Positions 41,514-51,475 are shown, counted from the first letter of the stretch. The stretch is DNA of 64,000 bases from Actinobacteria bacterium 69-20 (GCA_001897425.1 MKSW01000003.1:190377-254376), one strand, 5' to 3'. Numbers and translations: made by a program. The notes: generated by a model from the letters alone, not told the origin.

Positions 41514-42076
41514 GGCTCGCCGGTGGGGGCTGGCCGGAGTCGCCGGCGGTATCGAACCTCGTCGACGGCGGCGCCGCCGATGGTCGCGGTCTTGCGCTCG
41601 CCGTCCGCACGCCAGCCGTGCCGTTCATAGAAGGCTCGTGCCCGTGCGTTACCGTCGAGGACCCACAGGATCGCCTCGTCGAATCGGCTCGCCAGAGCGT
41701 CGATGCCCGCCTGGTGCAAGGCGGAACCCGTGCCGGTGCCCCACCAATCGGGTAGCAGGTAGATCGCCCAGAGTTCGCCGACTGTGCTGTCGGAGGGGTC
41801 GTCGGCACGCGCCCCGGTCGCGATGAATCCGCCGACGTCGCCGGCGGTCTCGGCGACCCGTACATCCTGCGCACCCAGGGTGAGGATGTGCGTCCAGTTC
41901 TGATGACTCCGCTGCGCGGACATGGAGTCGAGAAATGCCTGCGACAAGAGTCCCTGGTAGGCCGCCTGCCACGACGACACGTGAACGCGCGCAATCGCTT
42001 CCGCGTCATCGATGGTCGCCGGGCGGATGCGGCGCGGTTTCTCTGGCACAGCGATCACCCCGACGCTCTCCGGCAT
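41510..42076 (-). CDS. GNAT-family N-acetyltransferase
   Basis: 188 residues from ATG 42076. The N-terminal strand IRPATIDDAEAIARVHVSSWQAAYQGLL, the acetyl-CoA segment LWAIYLLPDWWGTGTGSALHQAGI and the C-terminal NARARAFYERHGWRADGE are typical of GNAT enzymes. Substrate unknown. Its 3' part (41532-41849) is the donor of the duplicate found inside vapC at 40362-40679. The stop lies in the promoter dyad of vapBC, so the two are tightly packed. Confidence 0.87.
   Translation of the reverse strand: MPESVGVIAVPEKPRRIRPATIDDAEAIARVHVSSWQAAYQGLLSQAFLDSMSAQRSHQNWTHILTLGAQDVRVAETAGDVGGFIATGARADDPSDSTVGELWAIYLLPDWWGTGTGSALHQAGIDALASRFDEAILWVLDGNARARAFYERHGWRADGERKTATIGGAAVDEVRYRRRLRPAPTGEP
41532..41849. 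repeat. 318-bp direct repeat, copy inside the intact GNAT gene
   Basis: Partner of 40362-40679, 98.7% identical and in the same orientation, offset 1170 bp. The repeats flank the vapBC pair. Confidence 0.95.
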
Positions 42077-42171
42077 GGTGCGGAACGGTTCTGCACACGG
42101 TAGCTCTCGTCCGACCCATCGCGCGCTGTCTGCGGTCGCGCCGGACAAATCGCGGGGCAGGGGGCGGCGGG

Positions 42172-42909
42172 TCAGGTCACGACCTCCAGCGCGTCGTCGC
42201 CGGTCTGCAGAGCGCGCATACCCGAGCGGCACGCGAGGCGAACGACGTCATGGGCAGTGGCGACCTTGGCCCGGGAGGTGGCGACGATTCGCGCCAGGCG
42301 CCCCTTGGTGGCCTTGTTGAAATGCGACACGACCTGCCGGGTGCCGTCTGGCCGCTCCGTGACCACGCGGACCGTGATCGCGCCGGGGATCCGGCCGAAC
42401 GCCGCGTACGCGCCGGAACGTAGGTCGAGCACGGGTGCGTCGAGACGCCTCAGCCACGGTGTGAGTGCGGGTCGCCACCACGCAGCGATGCCGCCGAGCC
42501 GGGGGAGCGTCGACCCGGCAGAGAGGCGGTAGGCCGGGATCGGGTCGGCAGCCCGCACGGCACCGAACAGCGCGGAGATGACGACGATGCGGGCCTCGGC
42601 GCGTGCCCGCTCGGCGCGGCTCATGGCGCCAGCGCCCAGCGCGTCGTAGAGCACGCCGGTGTACCGGTTCAGCGCGGCGATTGTCGGCGCGGTACGAAGC
42701 TGCGTGTTCGCGGCGATCTCGTCGTCCTTCGTGGCCGTGACCCTCAGCGCCGCGCGCGCCGCGGGCAGGTCCGCGGACAGCCGCGCCACTTCGCTGATCA
42801 GGGCTTCCCGGGTATGACGAAGTTCCGGGAAGAGCAGTGTCTCGAGATCGAGAGCCGGGCCGCGCCCTCCCGGGGCCTTGGTCTCCGACGGGGGCAGCAG
42901 GATCAGCAC
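42172..42909 (-). CDS. yaaA: Peroxide-stress protein YaaA (DUF328)
   Basis: 245 residues from GTG 42909. It starts with the hallmark LILLPPSETK, followed by a DLRSGAYAAFG segment, and ends with the conserved SHFNKATKGRLAR. In E. coli YaaA lowers free iron during peroxide stress and binds DNA; the mechanism is not settled. No signal peptide. It is divergent from proS. Confidence 0.9.
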   Translation of the reverse strand: MLILLPPSETKAPGGRGPALDLETLLFPELRHTREALISEVARLSADLPAARAALRVTATKDDEIAANTQLRTAPTIAALNRYTGVLYDALGAGAMSRAERARAEARIVVISALFGAVRAADPIPAYRLSAGSTLPRLGGIAAWWRPALTPWLRRLDAPVLDLRSGAYAAFGRIPGAITVRVVTERPDGTRQVVSHFNKATKGRLARIVATSRAKVATAHDVVRLACRSGMRALQTGDDALEVVT

Positions 42910-43037
42910 GAGGCACGAGCCTATCGGCGGCGTGATGCGCCCTGACTCGCGCGCCCTGTGCCGGGTGCCTCATGTCATCCGGTCGGCACCCCAGCACCCC
43001 GGCCGACCGACCTGCCGGGACCTGGCCCGGGTGCCAC

Positions 43038-43043
43038 TACGCT
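43038..43043 (+). promoter_or_regulatory. -10 box for proS
   Basis: TACGCT, about 95 bp upstream of the proS GTG. The leader of about 88 nt contains TTGAGGAG as ribosome-binding site but no T-box sequence. Confidence 0.35.
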
Positions 43044-43137
43044 TGGACGGGCTGCGCCCGGCGATGGGGCAGCCACGAGAACATCGCCAGCCGCGTCATA
43101 TCAGTTGCAGTGGCATCACACGTTGAGGAGCCCGTCG

Positions 43138-44910
43138 GTGATCACGCGCCTATCCACCCTGTTCCTGCGCACCCTGCGAGAGGACCCGGCGGACGCGGAG
43201 GTGCCGAGCCACCGACTGCTCATGCGGGCCGGATACATCCGCCGGGCCGCGCCTGGTATCTATTCCTGGTTGCCGCTTGGCTACCGCGTGTATCGCAAGA
43301 TCGAGTCGATCGTGCGCGAGGAGATGGACAAGATCTCCCAGGAGGTGCACTTCCCGGCACTGCTGCCGCGGGAGCCCTACGAGGCGAGCGGCCGGTGGAC
43401 CGAATACGGCGACACGCTGTTCCGGCTCCAGGACCGGAAGAAGGGCGACTACCTGCTCGGGCCGACGCACGAGGAGATGTTCACGCTGCTGGTCAAGGAC
43501 ATCGTCTCCTCGTACAAGCAGCTGCCGCTGGCGCTGTACCAGATCCAGACGAAGTACCGCGACGAAGCGCGGCCGCGGGCGGGCATCCTGCGCGGGCGCG
43601 AGTTCGTGATGAAGGACTCCTACACGTTCGACATCGACGACGCCGGGCTGAATGCCGCCTACCAGCGGCATCGCGACGCGTACATCAAGATCTTCGACCG
43701 GCTGGGCTTCTCCTACGTGATCGTGTCGGCCATGTCCGGGGCGATGGGCGGGTCGCGGTCCGAGGAGTTCCTGGCCGAGGCCGCCGTGGGTGAGGACACG
43801 TACGTGCGGTGCTCCACCTGCGACTACGCGGCGAACGTGGAGGCCGTGACGGTCCCCGCGCCGGCCGCATTGTCGGCGGAAGCGGTGGCGGCACTGCCCG
43901 CCGCGCATGTCGAGGACACCCCCGACACGCCCACCATCGACTCGCTCGTGGACCTGCTCAACAGCAAGTACGCACGCTCCGACGGGCGGGCGTGGACCGC
44001 GTCCGACACACTCAAGAACCTGCTGGTGATGCTGCACCAGCCGGACGGGTCAGTTGAACCGCTGGCGATCGGTGTGCCGGGCGACCGCGAGGTCGATATG
44101 AAGCGGCTGGAGGCGCAGGTGACGCCCGCCCAGCCGACGCCGTTCTCGGAGGAGGACTTCGCGAAGTACCCGGGCCTCGCGAAGGGGTACGTCGGTCCGG
44201 GCGTGCTCGGCGCGGCATCCGCCACGGGCATTCGCTACCTCGTCGACCCGCGGGTGGCCGACGGCACGGCCTGGGTGACGGGGGCCGATTCTCCCGGGCA
44301 CCATGTGCTGGACCTGGTAGCCGGGCGCGACTTCACGGCGGACGGCACCGTGCAGGCCGCCGAGGTGTTCGACGGCGATCCGTGTCCCTCCTGCGGGGCG
44401 CCGCTGGAATCGGCGCGCGGCATCGAGATGGGGCACATCTTCCAACTGGGCCGCAAGTACGCCGAGGCGCTGGACCTGCAGGTGCTGGACGAGAACGGGA
44501 AACTGGTCACCGTCACGATGGGGTCGTACGGGATCGGCGTGTCGCGCGCGGTCGCAGCGATCGCCGAGAACACCTGTGACGACAAGGGTCTCGTGTGGCC
44601 ACGCGAGGTCGCGCCGGCCGACGTGCATATCGTCATCGCCGGGAAGGGCGACGAGATTTCCGGCGCGGCCGAGCGGATCGCGGCGGAGCTGGACGCGGCC
44701 GGCGTCGAGGTGATGCTCGACGACCGGGAGGCGTCGCCCGGGGTGAAGTTCGCCGACGCGGAACTCATCGGGGTGCCGACGATCGTCGTCGTCGGGCGCG
44801 GGCTGGCGACGGGCGTCGTCGAGGTGCGCGACCGCGCGAGCGGCGAGCGTTCCGACGTGCCGGTCGCCGAGGCGGTGGCCCGGGTCCGGAACGTCGTCAT
44901 GGGCGGGTAG
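43138..44910 (+). CDS. proS: Prolyl-tRNA synthetase, bacterial type
   Basis: 590 residues from GTG 43138, with GAGGAG 7 bp upstream. Class II motifs: motif 1 near [24 protein letters not shown]...[11 protein letters not shown], motif 2 [22 protein letters not shown], motif 3 [13 protein letters not shown]. The YbaK-like editing domain that clears Ala-tRNA(Pro) is inserted at about 230-400. The C-terminal anticodon domain ends [19 protein letters not shown]. This matches the M. tuberculosis enzyme (recalled Rv2845c, 582 aa). Confidence 0.96.
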   Translation: MITRLSTLFLRTLREDPADAEVPSHRLLMRAGYIRRAAPGIYSWLPLGYRVYRKIESIVREEMDKISQEVHFPALLPREPYEASGRWTEYGDTLFRLQDRKKGDYLLGPTHEEMFTLLVKDIVSSYKQLPLALYQIQTKYRDEARPRAGILRGREFVMKDSYTFDIDDAGLNAAYQRHRDAYIKIFDRLGFSYVIVSAMSGAMGGSRSEEFLAEAAVGEDTYVRCSTCDYAANVEAVTVPAPAALSAEAVAALPAAHVEDTPDTPTIDSLVDLLNSKYARSDGRAWTASDTLKNLLVMLHQPDGSVEPLAIGVPGDREVDMKRLEAQVTPAQPTPFSEEDFAKYPGLAKGYVGPGVLGAASATGIRYLVDPRVADGTAWVTGADSPGHHVLDLVAGRDFTADGTVQAAEVFDGDPCPSCGAPLESARGIEMGHIFQLGRKYAEALDLQVLDENGKLVTVTMGSYGIGVSRAVAAIAENTCDDKGLVWPREVAPADVHIVIAGKGDEISGAAERIAAELDAAGVEVMLDDREASPGVKFADAELIGVPTIVVVGRGLATGVVEVRDRASGERSDVPVAEAVARVRNVVMGG

Positions 44911-44912
44911 CG

Positions 44913-44942
44913 CGGTCCGGCCGGCTCCCGGCGCGCGGACCG
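44913..44942. terminator. Stem-loop between convergent proS and DUF4439
   Basis: CGGTCCG-GCCGG, CTC loop, CCGGC-(GCG bulge)-CGGACCG: 12 paired bases with one 3-nt bulge, 3 bp after proS. No T-tract. Position and stability make it a likely bidirectional terminator. Confidence 0.6.
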
Positions 44943-44946
44943 GGCC

Positions 44947-45486
44947 TCACGCGGACTGCGTCGGCGCCCCCGGGAACGGGATGGTCAGCGGTGTGTCGCC
45001 GGCCGCCTTCCGCCAGGACACCATGCGCATCGCGCAATCCGTCAGGGCGGACAGGGCGGTGCCGCGCAGCGTGGAGTCGTCGGTGTGGCCCGCGACCGAA
45101 CGCCAGGCCGCCGCGCAATCGGATTCGATGATCAGCGCCAGGGCCTGCGCGGTCGCTACGTCGGTCACCGGGTGCGGCGTGGTGTACGCCGGGTCCGGCC
45201 CGACGGGTGTCGCACCTCCCTGCACGATCAGGTTCGCCGCCAGGTCCCGCGTGTTCTGGTGGCTGGTGATGGCCGCGGTCACGGCGGCCGCCGCCTTCGG
45301 GTCGTACGCCGCGACCAGGCCGTAGGCCCACAGCGCGGCGTGTTCCGACGCCAGCGCCGCCTGCAGGGCGTCGATGGTGTCCTTCGCCAGGGACCCGGTG
45401 CCCGTGGAAGAACCTGGCGGGGCCGTCGTCGGGGCCGCGGCGGCGGACGGGTCGGGTGTGGTTTCGCCGGGGCGTGTCGTGCTCAT
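44947..45486 (-). CDS. DUF4439 ferritin-like protein
   Basis: 179 residues from ATG 45486, which overlaps the stop of the lipoprotein gene (ATGA). A Pro/Thr/Ser-rich start of 40 residues leads into a helical bundle: LQAALASEHAALWAYGLVAA with Glu and His in ferritin-like positions, SHQNTRDLAANLIVQGG, and a last helix with RSVAG. This matches DUF4439, a four-helix family of unknown function; M. tuberculosis has a copy beside the proS region (recalled Rv2844). No signal peptide is seen, whereas its partner is exported. Confidence 0.78.
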   Translation of the reverse strand: MSTTRPGETTPDPSAAAAPTTAPPGSSTGTGSLAKDTIDALQAALASEHAALWAYGLVAAYDPKAAAAVTAAITSHQNTRDLAANLIVQGGATPVGPDPAYTTPHPVTDVATAQALALIIESDCAAAWRSVAGHTDDSTLRGTALSALTDCAMRMVSWRKAAGDTPLTIPFPGAPTQSA

Positions 45487-46031
45487 GAGAGGACCATCCG
45501 ATGTGTCGCGACGCACGCGGCGATCGACGCGTACAGCTCCGCCTGGTAGCGGGTCGCCCCCGCCAGCGCATCGGTGAACGCGCTCTGCGCCTTGCCGGCG
45601 TCCCCGCGGATCAGGGCGAGCGTCGTATCCGGGTCGTTCGCGCCGGTCGACGACGTTCCGGTCGGAGGCGGCGTGGATGACGATGTCCCGGGCACCGCGG
45701 TGTTCCCGATGCTCCGACCGTATTCGGCCTCGAGCGCTGCGAGGTGGGCCTGCACGTCGTTGCGCAGCATCGTGAGGACCGCCCGGTCGCGCGCATCGGA
45801 TGCGACGGCCTGGTTCAGATGGTCGAGGTGCAGTCGGGTGATAGCCACCAGCGAGAGGATGGGGGTCGCGGGCGCCGGCGGCTGGCTGCTCGTGGTGGGC
45901 TCGGCGGTGACGGTCACGGTTCGCGCCGCCTTGCTGAACGGATTGCAGCCCGCGACCGCGACCAGGGCGCCCAGACCGGTGCCGGCCAGCAGCGCGCGCC
46001 GGGTGAGCAGGTGTCGTCGAGGCTCGTGCAC
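45483..46031 (-). CDS. Tat-type lipoprotein with helical domain
   Basis: 182 residues from GTG 46031. The signal LTRRALLAGTGLGALVAVAGC combines a twin-arginine motif with a lipobox (VAGC, Cys29), pointing to Tat export followed by lipidation. The mature part is Thr/Pro-rich at first, then two helical blocks (LVAITRLHLDHLNQAVASDARDRAV and GDAGKAQSAFTDALAGATRYQAELYASIAACVATHRMVL) resembling a degraded ferritin-like bundle. It ends in the start codon of the DUF4439 gene, so both are made together. The corresponding M. tuberculosis gene is recalled as Rv2843. Function unknown. Confidence 0.75.
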   Translation of the reverse strand: MHEPRRHLLTRRALLAGTGLGALVAVAGCNPFSKAARTVTVTAEPTTSSQPPAPATPILSLVAITRLHLDHLNQAVASDARDRAVLTMLRNDVQAHLAALEAEYGRSIGNTAVPGTSSSTPPPTGTSSTGANDPDTTLALIRGDAGKAQSAFTDALAGATRYQAELYASIAACVATHRMVLS

Positions 46032-46125
46032 CCGTCCATCATGTCAGCCCCGCGGTGCCGGCCGGTGCCGACTGGGTACCCGGCGGTTTCCGGCGGTCCG
46101 TCGGATGGCACACCCCGCCCTCCAC

Positions 46126-46131
46126 TAGGCT
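46126..46131 (+). promoter_or_regulatory. -10 box of the rimP-nusA-infB operon
   Basis: TAGGCT, 58 bp before rimP; the transcript would start near 46138. Confidence 0.45.
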
Positions 46132-46145
46132 GCCTGGTGACACAC

Positions 46146-46162
46146 GTCAAGTGACATTTGAC
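46146..46162 (+). promoter_or_regulatory. Dyad in the rimP leader
   Basis: GTCAA-N7-TTGAC just downstream of the likely start of transcription, within a run of TGACA-like direct repeats. It could bind a regulator of the translation operon. Confidence 0.3.
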
Positions 46163-46189
46163 AACTGGACACGCGAGGAGTGACACCCG

Positions 46190-46765
46190 ATGGCGCTCGA
46201 TGACGGGGACGATCTTCGCAGCCTCGTCTCGCCCATCGTCGCCGCCGCGGGGTTCGACCTCGAGGACGTGTCGGTGCGCGCCGCTCGCGGAACGCGGCTG
46301 GTGCGGGTGATCGTCGACCGCGACGGCGGGGTCGATCTGGACGCCGCCGCCGCGCTGAGCCGGCAGATCTCGGCCCTGCTCGACGAATCGGCGGACAGCG
46401 CCGCGGGCACCGACGTCATAGGCGCTGGACCATACACGTTGGAAGTGACGAGCCCCGGGATCGGCCGGCCCCTGACGGAGCCGCGGCACTTCCGGCGCGC
46501 CGCCGGTCGGCTGGTGACGATCGCGCTGAACGACCGCTCACAGGTAGTCGCGCGGTTGGCGTGCGTCGCCGGAGACGATCTGCTGGCGCTCTCCGGCGCC
46601 GACGGGCTCACCCCGGCGAGGATTCCGCTCCGCGATGTTGCGCGCGCGACCATCGAGCCCGAGTTCGCGCCGCCGCCCGCCCCGGTCGCCGCGGCACTCG
46701 CCGGCCTGCAGGCATCGGCCGCCGACCCGACCCCCGATTCTGGTGAAGGAGAAGGTGCGCGATGA
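46190..46765 (+). CDS. rimP: Ribosome maturation factor RimP
   Basis: 191 residues from ATG 46190, with GAGGAG at 46175-46180. Two domains: the N-terminal alpha/beta part with [29 protein letters not shown] and [20 protein letters not shown], and an SH3-like C-terminal part with [15 protein letters not shown]. It helps assemble the 30S subunit. The extra 25-residue acidic/Ala tail is a common actinobacterial addition. Overlap with nusA (ATGA) starts a long translation operon. Confidence 0.93.
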   Translation: MALDDGDDLRSLVSPIVAAAGFDLEDVSVRAARGTRLVRVIVDRDGGVDLDAAAALSRQISALLDESADSAAGTDVIGAGPYTLEVTSPGIGRPLTEPRHFRRAAGRLVTIALNDRSQVVARLACVAGDDLLALSGADGLTPARIPLRDVARATIEPEFAPPPAPVAAALAGLQASAADPTPDSGEGEGAR

Positions 46766-47775
46766 ACGTGGATATCACCGCGCTGCGGCTCGTGGAACGC
46801 GACAAGGGGATCGGATTCGACGACCTGATCCGCACGCTGGAGACGGCGCTGCTGTCCGCGTACCGTCATACCGATCACTTCCATCCGCACGCCCGCGCCG
46901 AGGTCGACAGGCGCAGCGGCGAGATCCGGATCATCGCGCAGGAGATCGGCCCGGACGGCTCGGTGCTGGAGGAGTGGGAGGACACGCCGGCGGATTTCGG
47001 GCGCATCGCCGCCACCACGGCGCGCCAGGTGATCCAGCAGCGGCTACGTGACGTGGACAACGAGCGCACCTTCGGCGACTTCGCCGGCCGGGAGCACGAT
47101 CTCATCACCGGAGTGGTGTCCGCGGATGCCAAGGTGAACGCGCGCGGCGTCGTCGTGGTGAGCCTGGGCGATATCGAGGGCGTGATACCGGCCGGCGAAC
47201 AGGTGCCCGGCGAGAACTACGTCCATGGTCAGCGTCTGCGCTGCTACGTGGTATCCGTCGTGCGGGGCCTGCGTGGGCCGCAGATCACGCTGTCCCGGAC
47301 CCACCCGAATCTGGTCCGCAAGCTGTTCGCCCTGGAGGTGCCCGAGATCGCGGACGGCAGCGTGGAGATCGTCGCGATCGCGCGAGAAGCGGGGCACCGC
47401 AGCAAGATCGCCGTGCGCGCCAGGGTTCCGGGCATCAACGCCAAGGGCGCGTGCATCGGCCCGATGGGGGCGCGCGTCCGCGCCGTGATGAGCGAACTGA
47501 ACGGCGAGAAGATCGACATCGTCGACTTCGATGACGATCCGGCCGTCTTCGTCGCGAATGCCCTGTCGCCGGCGCAGACGGTGTCCGTGACGGTGGTGGA
47601 CGAGGTAGCGAAGGCCGCTCGGGTGGTGGTGCCGGACTTCCAATTGTCCCTGGCGATCGGCAAGGAGGGGCAGAACGCGCGGCTCGCCGCCCGGCTGACC
47701 GGGTGGCGCATCGACATCCGCAGCGACGCGGAGGGACAGCGGGTCGAGACAGAGCACGATCGCGACAGGGGCTAG
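46762..47775 (+). CDS. nusA: Transcription termination/antitermination factor NusA
   Basis: 337 residues, starting in the rimP stop. Domains: NusA N-terminal (1-105), S1 (about 112-185, [38 protein letters not shown]), KH1 (about 190-260, with [15 protein letters not shown]) and KH2 (about 270-330, with [24 protein letters not shown]). Actinobacterial NusA lacks the E. coli acidic repeats, and so does this one. It pauses and guides RNA polymerase and binds rRNA leaders. Confidence 0.95.
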   Translation: MNVDITALRLVERDKGIGFDDLIRTLETALLSAYRHTDHFHPHARAEVDRRSGEIRIIAQEIGPDGSVLEEWEDTPADFGRIAATTARQVIQQRLRDVDNERTFGDFAGREHDLITGVVSADAKVNARGVVVVSLGDIEGVIPAGEQVPGENYVHGQRLRCYVVSVVRGLRGPQITLSRTHPNLVRKLFALEVPEIADGSVEIVAIAREAGHRSKIAVRARVPGINAKGACIGPMGARVRAVMSELNGEKIDIVDFDDDPAVFVANALSPAQTVSVTVVDEVAKAARVVVPDFQLSLAIGKEGQNARLAARLTGWRIDIRSDAEGQRVETEHDRDRG

Positions 47776-47776
47776 A

Positions 47777-48091
47777 ATGGTCCACGCGTCCCGCGACGGA
47801 GTCAACGTCGCCGGTTTCGGGCACGCACGGAGCGGTGGCCCTGTGCGAACCTGCATCGGTTGCCGTGAGCGGTGTCCGGACGCGCAATTGCTACGTGTTG
47901 TCGTCGTGGATGGGGTCGTAACGCCCGATCCTCGGCGGAGGCTGCCCGGCAGGGGGGCCTGGGTGCATCCGGATGCCGGATGTGTTTCGACCGCCAGCAG
48001 ACGTCGAGCGTTCGGCCGGGCCCTGCGGCTCACCGGACAGGTCGACACATCGCTCGTCACGCGGTACCTCGGTGCCGACCCGGGCGCATAA
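47777..48091 (+). CDS. ylxR: YlxR family RNA-binding protein
   Basis: 104 residues from ATG 47777, one base after nusA. The hallmark RTCIGCRERCPDAQLLRVV is at 24-42, then GRGAWVHPDAGCVSTASRRRAFGRAL. The first 20 residues are not conserved, so a start further downstream (GTG at about 47842) is possible. YlxR binds RNA and affects RNase P in Bacillus; the neighbours nusA and infB fit a role in ribosome biogenesis. Confidence 0.87.
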   Translation: MVHASRDGVNVAGFGHARSGGPVRTCIGCRERCPDAQLLRVVVVDGVVTPDPRRRLPGRGAWVHPDAGCVSTASRRRAFGRALRLTGQVDTSLVTRYLGADPGA

Positions 48092-48236
48092 CGCTTGTCT
48101 CGCCATGTGACGACGGTCAGGCACAAGGAAACGAGGTCGACCCATCGTGAGCACGCTGTGAAGCTCTTCCGATGAGCAGCGCACCCAACTAGTCGAGGCC
48201 GAGCGGACCCCGCCCGGCCTCACCGTGAGGAGAGCA

Positions 48237-51032
48237 GTGGCAGGCAAGGTCCGCGTCAGCGCGATCGCCAAGGAACTGGGGCAATCGAGCAAAGACGTGA
48301 TCGCCAAACTCGGCGAACTCGGCGAGTTTGTGAAGTCGGCGTCCTCGACCATCGAGGCGCCCGTCGTCCGCAAGCTATATGCGGCATTCCCGGCAACCGG
48401 AGGATCGGCGCCGGCACCTGACAACGGTGTCGACGGCCGCGCCGACGGGAGCGGAAGAAAAGCCGCTGCGAAACCGGCATCGTCCAGCGGTGACGGTGCT
48501 GCGACTGCACCGGCGTCGCCCGAGCCGCCTGTGGTGGAGGCTATGGCAGCGTCTGGGGCACCGTCCGCGACACCGGCATCGCCCGCGCCGAGGCCGGCCG
48601 CCGCCAGGCCCGCGCCGGCCGTGTCCGCTGAATCCGAGTCCCCCGCGGCGCACGCCGCGCCGGCGCCGGGTGACCGGGTCGCCGACACCGCGCCGGAGCG
48701 GCCCAAGCCCGCACCGCGGCCCGCGGGCGGGGTGCCGGGAGCGCCGCGCCCGCCGCGGATGGGCAACAACCCGTTCAATGTCGGATCCGGCGCGCGCCCA
48801 ACCGCGCGGCCGCGACCCGGCGCGGGAGGCCCCGGCGGTCCCGGTGGTCCACGCGGCGGCGCACCGGCCGGGGCGCCGCGGCCGGCCGGCGCCGGCCGGC
48901 CCGCACGCCCCGGTGCGCCGGGCGCGCCAGGTGCCCGGCCCGGCGGGATGGGCCGTCCCGGCACGGGTGGCGGCTCGACGTACCGGCCGACTCGACCAGG
49001 CGCGGGGTCCGCGCAGGGCGGCGGAGCCGGCGGCGCTGGTGGTGCCGGCGGACCCGGTGCGGGTGGCGGTTTCCGCGGCCGTGGCGGGGCCCGTGGGCGC
49101 AGTGGTGCCGCGGGCGCGTTCGGCCGTGCGGGCGGTGCGCCGCGCAAGAAGCACAAGTCGCGCAAACAGCGGCGCCAAGAGTTCGACGATATGCAGGCAC
49201 CGTCGATCGGTGGTGTGGCGCTTCCGCGTGGGCACGGTGAGGTCATCCGTCTGCCGCGCGGATCGTCACTGGCCGACTTCGCCGACAAGATCGACGCCAA
49301 CCCGGCGGCGATGGTGCAGGCCCTGTTCCATCTCGGCGAGATGGTGACGGCGACGCAGTCCGTATCCGACGACATCCTGGAACTGCTCGGGTCCGAGATG
49401 GGTTACGACATCCAGGTCGTGTCACCGGAGGACGAGGACCGTGAGCTGCTCGAGTCGTTCGACCTGACCTACGGCGAAGACGTCGGCGACGAGGACGACC
49501 TACGGGTCCGGCCGCCCGTCGTCACCGTGATGGGCCACGTGGATCACGGCAAGACGAAGCTGCTGGACGCCATCCGGCACACGGACGTCGTCGATGCCGA
49601 GGCCGGCGGGATCACGCAGCACATCGGTGCCTATCAGGTTCCCGCGCAACTCGACGGACGTGAGCGCCTGATCACGTTCATCGACACGCCGGGGCACGAA
49701 GCGTTCACGGCGATGCGCGCCCGCGGCTCGGCTGCCACCGACATCGTGGTGCTGGTGGTCGCGGCCGATGACGGCGTGATGCCGCAGACGGTCGAGGCGA
49801 TCAACCACGCGAAAGCGGCGGACGTGCCGATCGTGGTCGCGGTGAACAAGATCGACAAGGAGGGTGCGAACCCGGCGAAGATCCGCCAGCAGCTCACCGA
49901 GTACGGCCTGGTTGCCGAGGAGTACGGCGGCGAGACGATGTTCGTGGACATTTCGGCCAAGGCCCGGACCAACATCGACGGGCTGCTGGAGGCCGTGCTG
50001 CTGACGGCGGATGCCGCGTTGGACCTTCGCGCGAATCCCGATATGGAGGCGCAGGGCGTCGCGATCGAGGCACACCTCGACCGCGGGCGTGGCGCGATGG
50101 CCACGGTGCTCGTGCAGCGCGGCACGCTGCGGGTCGGCGACTCGATCGTCGCCGGCAATGCGTACGGCCGTGTTCGCGCCATGCTGGACGAGAACGGCAA
50201 GGAGGTCGACGAGGCGCTTCCGTCGCGGCCCGTGCAGGTCCTCGGCTTCACCTCGGTGCCCGGCGCCGGCGACAACTTCCTCGTCGTCGACGAGGATCGC
50301 GTCGCGCGGCAGATCGCTGAGCGGCGTCAGGCCCGGGCCCGCAAGGCCCTGGTCGCCAACCGCCGCCGGGTGTCCCTGGACACGCTGAACGCGGCGCTCG
50401 CCGAGCGGAAGATCGAGCAACTCACGCTGATCATCAAGGGTGACAACTCCGGCACCGTGGAGGCGCTGGAGGATTCGCTGATGAAGCTGGAGGCCGGCGA
50501 GGACGAGGTCGTCATCCGGGTGGTGCACCGCGGCGTCGGTGGCATCACCCAGGACGACATCAACCTGGCGGCCGCCACCGACGCGATCGTGCTCGGCTTC
50601 AACGTCAAGCCGGTTCGCGGCGTGGCGGAGCTGGCGGATCGCGAGGGCGTGGAGATCCGGTATTACACCGTCATCTATCAAGCGATCGACGATATCGAGA
50701 ACGCTCTGAAGGGCATGCTCAAGCCCGAGTTCGAGGAGGTCGCGCTCGGTTCCGCGGAGGTCCGCGAGGTGTTCCGGTCCTCCAAGTTCGGCAACATCGC
50801 GGGCTGCATCGTGCGGTCCGGCGAGATCCGTCGCAACTCCAAGGCGCGGCTGCTGCGCAGCGGCGTGGTGATCAACGACAACCTCGCGATCGACTCGTTG
50901 CGCCGGTTCAAGGACGACGTCACCGAGGTCCGCGAGGGCTTCGAATGCGGTATCGGCCTTGGCACCTGGAACAACATCGAGGTCGAAGACACCATCGAGA
51001 CGTACGAGGTTCGCGAGAAGCCTCGCGGTTGA
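48237..51032 (+). CDS. infB: Translation initiation factor IF-2
   Basis: 931 residues from GTG 48237 with GAGGAG just upstream (a GTG at 48225 would lack it). The N-terminal IF2_N domain ([21 protein letters not shown]) is followed by about 270 residues of Pro/Ala/Gly-rich linker ending in a basic RGRGG segment and [13 protein letters not shown] second IF2_N domain follows at about 335-405. The GTPase has G1 GHVDHGKT at 433-440, DTPGHEAF and NKID. It places initiator tRNA on the ribosome. The very long low-complexity linker is typical of actinobacterial IF-2. Confidence 0.96.
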   Translation: MAGKVRVSAIAKELGQSSKDVIAKLGELGEFVKSASSTIEAPVVRKLYAAFPATGGSAPAPDNGVDGRADGSGRKAAAKPASSSGDGAATAPASPEPPVVEAMAASGAPSATPASPAPRPAAARPAPAVSAESESPAAHAAPAPGDRVADTAPERPKPAPRPAGGVPGAPRPPRMGNNPFNVGSGARPTARPRPGAGGPGGPGGPRGGAPAGAPRPAGAGRPARPGAPGAPGARPGGMGRPGTGGGSTYRPTRPGAGSAQGGGAGGAGGAGGPGAGGGFRGRGGARGRSGAAGAFGRAGGAPRKKHKSRKQRRQEFDDMQAPSIGGVALPRGHGEVIRLPRGSSLADFADKIDANPAAMVQALFHLGEMVTATQSVSDDILELLGSEMGYDIQVVSPEDEDRELLESFDLTYGEDVGDEDDLRVRPPVVTVMGHVDHGKTKLLDAIRHTDVVDAEAGGITQHIGAYQVPAQLDGRERLITFIDTPGHEAFTAMRARGSAATDIVVLVVAADDGVMPQTVEAINHAKAADVPIVVAVNKIDKEGANPAKIRQQLTEYGLVAEEYGGETMFVDISAKARTNIDGLLEAVLLTADAALDLRANPDMEAQGVAIEAHLDRGRGAMATVLVQRGTLRVGDSIVAGNAYGRVRAMLDENGKEVDEALPSRPVQVLGFTSVPGAGDNFLVVDEDRVARQIAERRQARARKALVANRRRVSLDTLNAALAERKIEQLTLIIKGDNSGTVEALEDSLMKLEAGEDEVVIRVVHRGVGGITQDDINLAAATDAIVLGFNVKPVRGVAELADREGVEIRYYTVIYQAIDDIENALKGMLKPEFEEVALGSAEVREVFRSSKFGNIAGCIVRSGEIRRNSKARLLRSGVVINDNLAIDSLRRFKDDVTEVREGFECGIGLGTWNNIEVEDTIETYEVREKPRG

Positions 51033-51142
51033 TCGGTGCTGCGGTTGATCGGCGCTGTGCCGATCACCGCGACCAGTCACCGGGCGGGCCCGACGGGCCC
51101 GCCCGGCGGCGCCGCTCGATGGGTGGCCGCGTGGAGGGGTGG

Positions 51143-51433
51143 ATGTTCGTCGGCACGATGGAATGCGACCTGTTGCTGGGGGACGTGCATTCGCTGAAGG
51201 GCAAACGAGCGGTGCTCCGCCCGCTCCTGGCGCATCTTCGACGGCTCGAAGTGAGCGTCGCGGAGGTCGGCGACGCGGATCTGCATCGCCGGGCCCGAAT
51301 CGGTGTCGCGGTCGTCTCCGGCCACGCCGGTCTCACCGAGCGCGTCCTCGACGAGTGCGAGCGACTGGTGGCGGACAATCCGGAAACGCAGCTTCTGGCG
51401 GTGCGCCGGCGTCTCGTCGGTTCGGACGATTGA
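51143..51433 (+). CDS. DUF503 (YlxP-like) protein
   Basis: 96 residues from ATG 51143, with GGAGGGG a few bases upstream; GTG 51131 or ATG 51119 would add residues without homology. MFVGTMECDLLLGDVHSLKGKRAVLRPLLAHLRR and DLHRRARIGVAVVSGHAG match DUF503, a small alpha/beta family always found in infB-rbfA operons. Function unknown, probably ribosome-linked. Confidence 0.9.
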   Translation: MFVGTMECDLLLGDVHSLKGKRAVLRPLLAHLRRLEVSVAEVGDADLHRRARIGVAVVSGHAGLTERVLDECERLVADNPETQLLAVRRRLVGSDD

Positions 51434-51475
51434 GTTCGTCGTTGTGTCCTGGCATCAGGACGGAAGGAGACCCTG

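Noticed and set aside
40045..42076. An insertion sequence in the toxin-antitoxin patch
   Set aside because: No transposase, terminal inverted repeats or target duplication; the repeated DNA is part of a GNAT gene.
42910..43137. A T-box leader upstream of proS
   Set aside because: No T-box consensus or stable terminator/antiterminator pair was found; only a -10 box and ribosome-binding site.
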